From Geobacter sp. UBA698 (GTDB lineage Bacteria; Desulfobacterota; Desulfuromonadia; Geobacterales; Pseudopelobacteraceae): DNA of 13,065 nucleotides. A program made the position numbers and the translations under genes. Below, piece after piece: positions 1 to 5,619 of this stretch; position 1 is the first letter of the stretch; each line of letters starts with the position of its first letter. The notes beneath the pieces are model-generated. The model was given only the letters and a program-made list of their open reading frames with translations, did not search any database and was not told where the DNA came from. The stretch spans positions 1 to 13,065 of the forward strand of contig DBMM01000017.1 of assembly GCA_002298925.1 (NCBI GenBank), in the 5' to 3' direction.

Positions 1-176
1 CTTCTGGTAGCATTGCGGCTTGGAATGATGGTCTTTAAAAATAATTCTTCAACTGTCTCGACAAAAGGTACCAAATACGCATATCCACGAATACGAACGA
101 TGAACATACGCTGATTTGGGTAATCGAAGTTGAGGAGCTGCCTGCACAATGGCAGCGGCAATTGCTCTTGCTTCAG
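1..176 (-). pseudogene. C-terminal half of a toxin-like protein of a toxin-antitoxin unit, 5' end missing, runs off the left edge
   Basis: The minus-strand frame from 176 down to base 1 is open for 58 codons. Its second half reads like a small protein family I recall as the toxin of two-gene TA units: residues 19-38 contain YPNQRMFIVRIRGYAYLVPF, followed by ELFLKTIIPSR at residues 45-55. The usual N-terminal half is absent. The frame is closed upstream by a TGA at 177-179, and the first 17 residues (LKQEQLPLPL onward) do not look like the family. The only in-frame ATG is at 105-107, in the middle of the conserved part. A well-placed ATG at 178-180 with AAAGG upstream opens another frame that ends after 43 codons. 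This suggests a frameshifted or internally deleted gene. The family name is from memory and unsure, and the gene may continue left of the window. Confidence 0.45.
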
Positions 177-200
177 TCATGGGTAGTGCCTTTCCCCTCT

Positions 201-223
201 GAAAAAGGGTGGTAAAAACCACC
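201..223 (-). terminator. Intrinsic terminator after the lipoprotein gene
   Basis: Read on the minus strand, a perfect 6-bp stem GGTGGT / ACCACC with a TTTT loop (bases 208-223) is followed by CTTTTTC (201-207). It lies 27 bases past the stop codon of the lipoprotein gene, the expected place for its Rho-independent terminator. The T tract is short, so efficiency may be moderate. Confidence 0.65.
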
Positions 224-250
224 TAATTCAGTGCGGGACGTAACAGGATT

Positions 251-904
251 TCACTTGGAAGACGTTACAAAATACAAAAGCATCTTACCTATATCCTCGC
301 CCACGTCATGGGTGTTGTCGGTCAGGAATTTCTGGTAATCGCCTCCGAAAACACCTATTCCCGAAGCTTTGGCATGTTTGAATTTCACCATTGGCTTGTT
401 GCTCTTGGCATCAATTATCTCCCCTGCGACTTCGACCCGGCTTTTTCCGGCGCCGAAGCCGACCCAGTATCTGAGCGCCTGCGAACCGGGGTTCATTTCG
501 GTTACCTTCCCTTTAACTAATAATGTCCTGATATCTGCACCCGTTACTTTATCTTCAGGACCGACAATCTCCAGCGAGCTTTTGGCTTCTTTAAATTGAT
601 CTCTGAGAGCGTTGGTAAAAATATCAGCCGATGATTTTAACACTATCTTGGTTGGTTCATAGGTGTTTTCATCGGCTGGGGGTAAAGTTGTTGCGCTGGT
701 GTCCAGTTTTGCCACAATTAGCCGCGAATAATCGCTCAAGTTTAATGGCTCTAGAATCTCGATCTCATCGATGAAACCGTTCCAATCTTTTACAATCCCG
801 TGGGACGCCACGTTGTTGGGGGTCTGATGGGCACATGAGCACAATAGACATATGAATAGAATACAAATGATGCTTGAAATTATCCTTACATGAGTTCTGC
901 ACAT
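251..904 (-). CDS. DUF4410-type lipoprotein
   Basis: This encodes a 217-residue probable lipoprotein of unknown function. The ATG at 902-904 is chosen because AGGAGG (913-918) lies 8 bases upstream, and because the protein then starts with a classical signal peptide: charged MCRTHVR, a hydrophobic run at residues 8-22, and a lipobox LCSC with Cys24 as the lipidated residue. The longer open frame back to 1090 adds 62 residues with no sign of coding. The mature part resembles DUF4410: KGKVTEMNPGS (131-141), then WVGFGAGKSRVEVAGEIID (147-165), a Gly-rich turn followed by a beta-rich D-containing strand. The family assignment is from motif memory. The gene has its own promoter and terminator, so it is probably not an obligate part of the defence-like pair upstream, although it lies on the same strand 192 bases downstream of it. 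Confidence 0.75.
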   Translation of the reverse strand: MCRTHVRIISSIICILFICLLCSCAHQTPNNVASHGIVKDWNGFIDEIEILEPLNLSDYSRLIVAKLDTSATTLPPADENTYEPTKIVLKSSADIFTNALRDQFKEAKSSLEIVGPEDKVTGADIRTLLVKGKVTEMNPGSQALRYWVGFGAGKSRVEVAGEIIDAKSNKPMVKFKHAKASGIGVFGGDYQKFLTDNTHDVGEDIGKMLLYFVTSSK

Positions 905-942
905 AATTCCTACCTCCTGATTTCTTAGAAAAGATTGGTCTA

Positions 943-970
943 ATTGTAGTGTGCGTCGAGGAAATTGCAA
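943..970 (-). promoter_or_regulatory. Sigma70-like promoter of the lipoprotein gene
   Basis: On the minus strand, TTGCAA (965-970) and TACAAT (943-948) are separated by 16 bases, close to the sigma70 consensus. Transcription would start near 936, leaving a leader of about 30 bases that contains the AGGAGG of the lipoprotein gene. Reading upstream on the minus strand, the gap to rloB also holds an imperfect hairpin (1072-1096, CCCC/GGGG outer pairs) without a T tract. Confidence 0.5.
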
Positions 971-1096
971 CTGTCTCAATCCTCGCTCGAAACGCCGCCT
1001 TGAAATAGCGTGAGTCCCCCCCATATTTATTAAAGCCCAAAAACCAGGCAGGACTTGCACAAAACTGTATGCCCCTATTTGCTCGTGCATATGGGG

Positions 1097-1774
1097 TCAG
1101 GACGGACTGGAGTTCAGGCTGATTAGATACTCTATGAGCTCATGGATGTTAGTTGAAGGGTTGTTTGTACCGGTTGCCAGATTATGTTGTTGTAACTGAT
1201 TTGCATGCCTGATGGCGTCAGAGAGCCTTTCTTTAGTTAAGGCAAAAATGTTCCCGGCACCCTTACAATAACCGGGAATTTGCTCCTTTTTGTTCAACTC
1301 TGCCAACACAAGTTCACAGTTTGAAGCATTACCCGGAGCGCAGAATTGTCGGGTTGTATAGCCAAAGTGTAGTAGCAGCCAGAACTCGAAACAGGGTTCT
1401 GATGTTATGGCCTTAAAAACAACGTCTTTCCCCAGCCTCGTTTGACCCAACTTGTCAATGGCAGCATCGAAAGTTGCGTGTTTATCCCGATCAAACACGC
1501 AATATACACGATCATAATCCTTATCTTCCCGGGATTTTCTGATGGCATAATTGACTACACTGAGTGGATCAGAACCGCACTCTTGCCCGCAGATATCAAT
1601 GTTGGCAGTATTCAGTCGGTAGGCATCCCGAATCTCCCTGAAGTAGTTCGGTTCTGTTTTAGCTCCCTCACAGACGATAAGTACCCTGTCATAGGGCGCT
1701 TTCTTTGCTTTCTTTCTTTTCAGGGAAGCCGCAAGCCTCTGTTTGCGTTTATGAAAAAGATCATCCGAGCCCAT
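1097..1774 (-). CDS. RloB/AbiLii-family protein (putative Toprim-like nuclease of a two-gene defence system)
   Basis: The 225-residue protein has the hallmarks of the RloB family (AbiLii of the AbiL abortive-infection system): a basic N-terminus rich in Lys/Arg (residues 8-25); VLIVCEGAKTEPNYF (31-45) with conserved Glu36; an acidic VFDRDKH motif (93-99); EPCFEFWLLLHF (126-137); and a C-terminal NPSTNIHELIEYL (205-217). The Glu plus DxD layout is that of a Toprim-like metal site, so a nuclease role is inferred for the family, not shown here. Its ATG overlaps the TGA of the upstream ATPase gene (ATGA at 1774-1771), implying translational coupling and fixed stoichiometry. The length is normal for the family and no catalytic motif is missing. 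Alternative: the RloB partner of an anticodon-nuclease or restriction-linked island. No hsd genes are in the window. Confidence 0.82.
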   Translation of the reverse strand: MGSDDLFHKRKQRLAASLKRKKAKKAPYDRVLIVCEGAKTEPNYFREIRDAYRLNTANIDICGQECGSDPLSVVNYAIRKSREDKDYDRVYCVFDRDKHATFDAAIDKLGQTRLGKDVVFKAITSEPCFEFWLLLHFGYTTRQFCAPGNASNCELVLAELNKKEQIPGYCKGAGNIFALTKERLSDAIRHANQLQQHNLATGTNNPSTNIHELIEYLISLNSSPS

Positions 1775-3042
1775 CAGAACCTCACTTCGCCAATGTACGG
1801 TAAAGCTCCGTAACGTCCATTCAAATATCCTTTTTCCAGAGCTTCGCCTTTGCGGGGAGTGAAGTCAGACAGCGGATATAACTTAGTAGCATTGGTAGCA
1901 TCCTTTTCCGTGAACCAGATCTGGTCACGACGGAACAGTTCATTATCTAGCACCGATGTGTCATGAGTAGAGAATATCAGTTGGGCATTTTTCCGGTTGA
2001 TCTGCGGATTGTTAATCAGGCCAATAAGGAAGCGCACCATCTTGGGGTGCATGCTGTTATTCAATTCGTCTACAAATAGCACGTGACCGTTGTCGATCAC
2101 ATCAAGCCAAGGACCTGCAAGGGCAAACAGCTTTCTTGTCCCGACGGATTCATCATCTGGGTCAAGGGCAACTAACTCTTCTGACCCTGCCATCGTGTGC
2201 ATAAATTTGACTTCAGGCATTTCCTTACCATCCAATTCCTTACTAATAACTTCCTTAAGAGGCTCTGGCATGTCGGATGGTAGGTCGGTTAAGTCAAACT
2301 TCTTCATTTCAACCTTTAGATCTGCAATGCTCAAATCCGCCGCATTCAGAAGTTCAAGGATCCTCTTTCTGCCTGCGTCAGTCTTGCACAAAGAGGCCGA
2401 ATATGACGGGGCAAGACCAGCTACACCGATTGTGCGCAACTTCTTATGGAACCAGTTGTAAATGGGCTTCAACGACTCGTTGTTGAGTTGGACTGCGGTG
2501 GATAGAAACAGGGCGTTACTGCGCGTCGCCTCCTGTAGTACGGTTTTATGCCCCTTGAACTTACTGCCAAAATACCAATTTTCCTTGTTTGCTGCAGTAT
2601 CGTATTCCCGTTCAAACCAGCGCTGGGAGCGGCCTTCTGGATAAGCAATCAGCCACTCGTGGGTGACTCGCGTACTGTTGACGGCATAACCGTACTGGTA
2701 GCGAATTCCTTCTTGCAGAAACAGCACCTCAAATTCACTCGGCTCAGTTCGGCTAATGGAATTGAACAGAAATGGTTTAACCTCGATTGGTTCCCCTTCC
2801 TGTCCCTCTTTTGAAGATTCGGTGACAAAGCTCTCCATGAAATCCATTGCTTCGAGAAAGTTACTTTTCCCTGAGGCATTAGGTCCGTACATAGCGATAG
2901 AACGGAGAAGACGCGGAATACCTTTCTCAGATGTCTTGAAGCAATTTTGTTCCTCTAATTCGGTAGCAGGGCTAGCCACCAAGCTGAGGGTTTGCGTAGA
3001 ATGAATTGACTTGAAATTGGTAACACTGAATTCAATTAACAT
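1774..3042 (-). CDS. AAA15/RloA-type ATPase (AbiLi-like defence ATPase)
   Basis: This 422-residue ATPase belongs to the ABC/SMC-like AAA15 (OLD/RecF-type) group. It begins with LIEFSVTNFKSI (2-13), the usual N-terminal strand. Walker A is GPNASGKS (53-60). A signature-like ESVGTRKLFALAG lies at 298-310, Walker B is VLFVDEL (321-327, Asp325 and catalytic Glu326), NSMHP follows at 329-333, and the switch His is in FSTHD (357-361). The long insert between Walker A and the signature is typical of the family. The start has AAAGGA about 8 bases upstream. Coupled to an RloB gene, it fits AbiLi/RloA, a sensor or motor subunit that licenses the partner effector; this role is inferred from the family. 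The upstream 80 bases are very AT-rich, and I cannot fix a single promoter there. Confidence 0.85.
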   Translation of the reverse strand: MLIEFSVTNFKSIHSTQTLSLVASPATELEEQNCFKTSEKGIPRLLRSIAMYGPNASGKSNFLEAMDFMESFVTESSKEGQEGEPIEVKPFLFNSISRTEPSEFEVLFLQEGIRYQYGYAVNSTRVTHEWLIAYPEGRSQRWFEREYDTAANKENWYFGSKFKGHKTVLQEATRSNALFLSTAVQLNNESLKPIYNWFHKKLRTIGVAGLAPSYSASLCKTDAGRKRILELLNAADLSIADLKVEMKKFDLTDLPSDMPEPLKEVISKELDGKEMPEVKFMHTMAGSEELVALDPDDESVGTRKLFALAGPWLDVIDNGHVLFVDELNNSMHPKMVRFLIGLINNPQINRKNAQLIFSTHDTSVLDNELFRRDQIWFTEKDATNATKLYPLSDFTPRKGEALEKGYLNGRYGALPYIGEVRF

Positions 3043-3324
3043 GGCTGATTTCCTTTCATATGAAATCTATATCTAAATATTGCATAATTTACGCAAAAAT
3101 CAAATATTAATTTGCATGACATTGAAAGCTAATTTAATTGACTCGCGATTATTTGTCGTGGCGGAGCAAACTTTTGGAGGGCAACTTCCTAATGATGGAT
3201 AGTCCAGATGAATTTCAATTGTATTTTAATTTTCCAACGTGGGGGCGCACCGGCGAATCGTAGCGAAGACCGTGTGCCGCCACCTGGTTGGTAATTCCTC
3301 TTTCGTTGCGCCTCACAAAATGGA

Positions 3325-3356
3325 GGTCATAAGAGGGTCAGGTCATAAGAGGGCCA
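3325..3356. repeat. 16-bp tandem direct repeat, two copies
   Basis: GGTCATAAGAGGGTCA (3325-3340) is followed directly by GGTCATAAGAGGGCCA (3341-3356), 15 of 16 bases identical. It runs straight into the 18-bp inverted repeat, sharing its last two bases. Confidence 0.8.
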
Positions 3357-3405
3357 GACCTACGCAATTGACAAAATTACTGAAATAGTCAAATGCGTAG
3401 GTCTG
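3355..3405. repeat. 18-bp inverted repeat (large hairpin) upstream of the IS110 gene
   Basis: CAGACCTACGCAATTGAC (3355-3372) faces GTCAAATGCGTAGGTCTG (3388-3405). The arms match at 17 of 18 positions around a 15-base AT-rich loop. IS110-family elements often insert at palindromic or REP-like sequences, so this may be the target, an element end or an independent repeat. Confidence 0.8.
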
Positions 3406-3419
3406 ATAATCATATAAAA

Positions 3420-3498
3420 GGCACCTCCTGAATTATCGAGGAGGTAAGAACTTCCTGATATGTTTTTAAGAGACCAATCTTTTAAGCCAGGAGGTGCC
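3420..3498 (+). promoter_or_regulatory. Alternative hairpins sequestering the transposase ribosome binding site
   Basis: GGCACCTCCTG (3420-3430) is a perfect 11-bp inverse complement of CAGGAGGTGCC (3488-3498), which contains the transposase Shine-Dalgarno sequence. The same anti-SD segment can instead pair with a decoy AGGAGGT (3439-3445) through ACCTCCT (3423-3429) over a 9-base loop. The two pairings are mutually exclusive. The long one hides the ribosome site; the short one frees it. A transcript starting upstream of 3420 (for example read-through from flanking DNA) could fold the blocking form, limiting transposase production. This is read from sequence, with no folding energy computed. 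Confidence 0.6.
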
Positions 3499-3500
3499 CA

Positions 3501-4520
3501 ATGAAACTTTACTCTGGAATCGATCTGCATTCAAGCAACAGCTATTTGGCAATCGTTGATGAAACCGGGAAGCGCATCTTCAAGGAGAAACTGCCGAACG
3601 AAATTGCCACGATCACCGAGAGACTTTCTTTGTACAGCGGCACACTTGAAGGTGTCGTCGTCGAATCGACCTACAACTGGTATTGGCTTGTCGATGGGCT
3701 GATGGCCGAAGGATACGCCGTACAGCTGGCGAATCCTTCAGCCATCCAAAAATATTCCGGCCTCAAACATGCCGACGACAAACACGACGCCTTCTGGCTG
3801 GCCGAGATGCTGAGGTTGAACATCCTGCCGACAGGCTACATCTATCCGAAGGACGAACGACCAATCCGCGACCTGCTCAGAAAACGTGGGCACTTGGTAT
3901 CACTGAGATCATCGCTCATGATCAGCCTTCAGAACATCATCACCAGGAATTGCGGCATGAAGATGAAAACCAACGACATAAAGCGTCTTCGTGAAAACCG
4001 TGTCCACCCTCTTTTGGCCGCCAACGAGGATCTGGCCCTTGCCGGTCAGGTAAGCAAGGATTCCATCGACTTTCTGACCAGGCAGATACGGGCAATAGAA
4101 GCATTCCTTGAAAAGAAGCTCGAACTCAAGGATGCCTACAAAAAACTGGTCACTATTCCCGGAATTGGAAAAATCCTGGGGTTGACTATCATGCTTGAAA
4201 CGGGACCTGTTACGCGCTTCAAGAAAGTCGGCAACTATGCCTCATACTGCCGGGCGGTCTCCTCGCACTGGACCAGCAACGGCAAGTCCAAGGGCAAAGG
4301 AAACAAGAAGAACGGTAACAAGTACCTTTCCTGGGCATTCTCCGAAGCGGCCGAATTTGCCCGACGTAACGATGACAAGGCCAAAGCCTATTACAACCGC
4401 AAGCTGAGAAAGACCAACTTCATGGTCGCACATGCGGCATTGGCTCACAAACTGGCGCGAGCAGCGTACTACGTCATGCGGGACCAGATTGAATTCATGC
4501 CGGAGAAGATCTTCACATAG
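3501..4520 (+). CDS. IS110-family transposase (DEDD recombinase)
   Basis: The 339-residue protein is full length for IS110-family enzymes, which recombine DNA with a RuvC-like DEDD domain and a C-terminal serine-bearing Tnp_20 domain, guided by a bridge RNA in the systems studied. The N-terminal domain shows GIDLHS (Asp8), VVVEST (Glu55) and DDKHDAFWLAE with Asp93 and Asp96. The middle is helical and basic (120-210). The C-terminal part has a helix-hairpin-helix-like IPGIGKILGLT (219-229), then YASYCRAVSSHWTSNGKSKG (247-266), where Ser259 is a candidate nucleophile, and NGNKYLSWAFSEAA (271-284). The ATG at 3501 has AGGAGG (3489-3494) 6 bases upstream. No frameshift or missing motif is seen, so it may be active. 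The IS110 or IS1111 subgroup is not resolved. Confidence 0.93.
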   Translation: MKLYSGIDLHSSNSYLAIVDETGKRIFKEKLPNEIATITERLSLYSGTLEGVVVESTYNWYWLVDGLMAEGYAVQLANPSAIQKYSGLKHADDKHDAFWLAEMLRLNILPTGYIYPKDERPIRDLLRKRGHLVSLRSSLMISLQNIITRNCGMKMKTNDIKRLRENRVHPLLAANEDLALAGQVSKDSIDFLTRQIRAIEAFLEKKLELKDAYKKLVTIPGIGKILGLTIMLETGPVTRFKKVGNYASYCRAVSSHWTSNGKSKGKGNKKNGNKYLSWAFSEAAEFARRNDDKAKAYYNRKLRKTNFMVAHAALAHKLARAAYYVMRDQIEFMPEKIFT

Positions 4521-4923
4521 GAACTGGCTGGAGCGGTGAACCAGCATTGGGGTTGGTAAAACCACGAGGTCTGATTGGCAGCCACTCCACCCAGCATTTA
4601 TAACGGTTATCGACGTCTTTACTGCCCACGCCGTGAGCCACAAAGGGGCTGGTTAACAACCATGAGACCTGAAACAACCAATTGGACACGGCCTGGAACC
4701 GAAGGTTTTCTGGTCCGCGAAACGCGGAACGGGCTGTTGCACTTCCACTACCTCGACAACCGCCTTGATCCTGATGGGTGACTGGTGCAGCAAAGGCTGA
4801 CATCGAAAAAGATAGAAATAACGGCAATGGTAACGATGCTGATGACTGAAAACAACAAGGCTTGAAAAAATCATTTTTCTTGCATAGGGAATGTTATTGC
4901 CGTTGACAGCAGCCTTTTAATGG

Positions 4924-4991
4924 GTGACCCCGTTGTTTCCAGTGACCCCGCCGTTTCCAGACCCCGCCGTTTCCAGACCCCGCCGTTTCCA
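4924..4991. repeat. Tandem repeat array, four copies of a 16/18-bp unit
   Basis: Two 18-bp units, GTGACCCCGTTGTTTCCA (4924-4941) and GTGACCCCGCCGTTTCCA (4942-4959), are followed by two identical 16-bp units GACCCCGCCGTTTCCA (4960-4975 and 4976-4991). The later copies lack the leading GT and are more alike, which points to recent slippage or unequal exchange. Confidence 0.9.
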
Positions 4992-5005
4992 CATATATAT
5001 GCAAG

Positions 5006-5109
5006 TATCTACCTGTAGATGAAAGCTTCTATATGTAAATGATGGCCAGGTATCTACTGGCAGATGCTTTTTACGTGTTTTTCAGTTCACCACGTTCATC
5101 TACAGGTAT
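5006..5109. repeat. Cluster of TATCTAC...AGATG repeats, direct and inverted
   Basis: TATCTACCTGTAGATG (5006-5021) is itself palindromic in its core (ATCTAC/GTAGAT). A related direct copy, TATCTACTGGCAGATG, is at 5051-5066. An inverted copy, TTCATCTACAGGTA (5095-5108), is an exact 14-bp reverse complement of 5010-5023. The spacing is 45 bases between direct copies and 71 bases between the inverted arms. They could be protein binding sites, ends of a lost mobile element, or one large cruciform. Confidence 0.7.
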
Positions 5110-5281
5110 ATGCTTTTCCCAGTGAGACACCAGTTATTGTGCCATCTGTAACGATCCAGAGGTGCTTCTCGGGGTTCCATTTTGGAGAACTAAACGTACG
5201 TTCCCCTGGCCATCTCCCCCATCCCCTCGCAACCCCTCATGAATTCACGCCTCACCCCGCCACTTGTAACGCACATTACTC

Positions 5282-5340
5282 TTCGTTACGTAGTTCCAAT
5301 TTGCTGTCCGGCATTCGCCAAGCAGGAGCTTGGTAACGAA
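5282..5340. repeat. Compound stem-loop, REP-like intergenic element
   Basis: An outer stem TTCGTTAC (5282-5289) / GTAACGAA (5333-5340) encloses a tight hairpin CCAAGC-AGGA-GCTTGG (5318-5333); the two share base 5333. Dispersed intergenic repeats often show this shape. Whether copies exist elsewhere in the genome cannot be seen from one window. Confidence 0.55.
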
Positions 5341-5355
5341 GAAAAACTCCACAAA

Positions 5356-5397
5356 AAAAGGGAACCGATTTCATGTAAATCAATCGAATTCCCTTTT
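5356..5397 (-). terminator. Rho-independent terminator, probably bidirectional, after the MNT fragment and folE2
   Basis: AAAAGGGAA (5356-5364) pairs with TTCCCTTTT (5389-5397), extended by CGATT (5366-5370) with AATCG (5382-5386) around an 11-base loop. On the minus strand, CCC is followed by seven T residues. On the plus strand the stem is also followed by a T-rich tract. It lies 32 bases past the end of the nucleotidyltransferase fragment and would end the engB-acyP-folE2 transcript. Confidence 0.7.
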
Positions 5398-5428
5398 CTT
5401 TTGCTATCCATATTCATCGAATCCGCTC

Positions 5429-5611
5429 TCACGCCACCCGCTCACCGTTCCTCAAAATCTCACCAGCAATAGGGTTGCACTCGTTAAAATCGGAAGACAA
5501 ATATGGGTGCGGTTCAATATCCGGATCAATCGTCCTGGCCAGCTTGGTCAGCAAAAACCTGAAATCAAACCGGTCACCGATAAACTTGTCTGTTACATGT
5601 CCATATGGCAA
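5429..5611 (-). pseudogene. C-terminal fragment of a minimal nucleotidyltransferase (MNT, antitoxin-like)
   Basis: The 60-codon frame starting at a TTG carries the C-terminal part of MNT-type nucleotidyltransferases, the antitoxin half of HEPN-MNT pairs. Visible are GDRFDFRFLLTKLARTIDPD (12-31), with Asp29/Asp31 near the position of the last acidic strand, and IEPHPYLSSDFNECNPIAGE (32-51) before GERVA. The N-terminal GSxARG nucleotide-binding motif and the first catalytic DxD are missing: upstream, the frame runs antisense-free into the 3' end of folE2 in another reading frame. The fragment begins just 8 bases past the folE2 stop, and no HEPN partner is seen. It is most likely a decayed remnant. 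Family placement rests on motif memory. Confidence 0.55.
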
Positions 5612-5619
5612 GCAAAACC

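Larger units (their letters stand above)
3043..3500. other. Intergenic region between the defence pair and the IS110 transposase gene
   Basis: The 458 bases hold no convincing gene. From 3043 to 3240 the DNA is AT-rich and probably carries the promoter of the minus-strand ATPase gene. A GC-rich imperfect hairpin follows at 3239-3283 (GTGGGGGCGCACCGG against CCGTGTGCCGCCAC, 16-base loop). After that come a 16-bp tandem repeat (3325-3356), an 18-bp inverted repeat (3355-3405) and the hairpin-rich leader of the transposase gene (3420-3498). A 23-codon plus-strand frame at 3192-3263, with GGAGGG upstream, ends inside the hairpin and is not called. Confidence 0.7.
3399..4575 (+). mobile_element. 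IS110-family insertion sequence; ends uncertain
   Basis: A complete IS110-type transposase gene defines the element. The family lacks normal terminal inverted repeats, so the ends cannot be read directly. One candidate pair is a 9-bp direct repeat, AGGTCTGAT, at 3399-3407 and 4567-4575. It contains a CT core dinucleotide of the kind duplicated at both junctions by IS110 elements. This would give an element of about 1.17 kb with about 95 bases before and 47 after the gene. That leaves little room for the bridge RNA known from the family, so the true right end may lie further on, in the structured DNA up to about 4,900. A 9-bp match could also be chance. Confidence 0.4.
4521..5428. other. Gene-free region with structured and repeated DNA right of the IS110 gene
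   Basis: No convincing coding frame exists here; the frames present are short and overlap in both directions. Bases 4521-4900 are fairly GC-rich and carry potential pairings, notably AGGTCT (4567-4572) with AGACCT (4665-4670), CAGCC (4579-4583) with GGCTG (4647-4651), and AACGGCAAT (4820-4828) with ATTGCCGTT (4896-4904). This part could be the IS right end or its noncoding RNA. Then follow a tandem repeat array (4924-4991), a cluster of TATCTAC repeats (5006-5109), a pyrimidine-rich stretch (about 5,190-5,265) in which I see nothing more, a compound stem-loop (5282-5340) and a terminator (5356-5397). Confidence 0.65.

Noticed and set aside
905..1090. 62-residue N-terminal extension of the lipoprotein frame
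   Set aside because: It has no ribosome site and no family resemblance, it would bury the signal peptide, and it contains the likely promoter.
3192..3263. 23-codon plus-strand frame with GGAGGG upstream
   Set aside because: The spacing of about 10 bases is loose, no homology is recognised, and the frame ends inside the GC-rich hairpin. It is too weak to call.
4513..4874. Overlapping short frames on both strands after the transposase gene
   Set aside because: No ribosome sites or recognisable domains, and the composition fits structured noncoding DNA better.
4924..5109. CRISPR array
   Set aside because: The units are directly adjacent without spacers, the second cluster has irregular spacing, and no cas genes are present.
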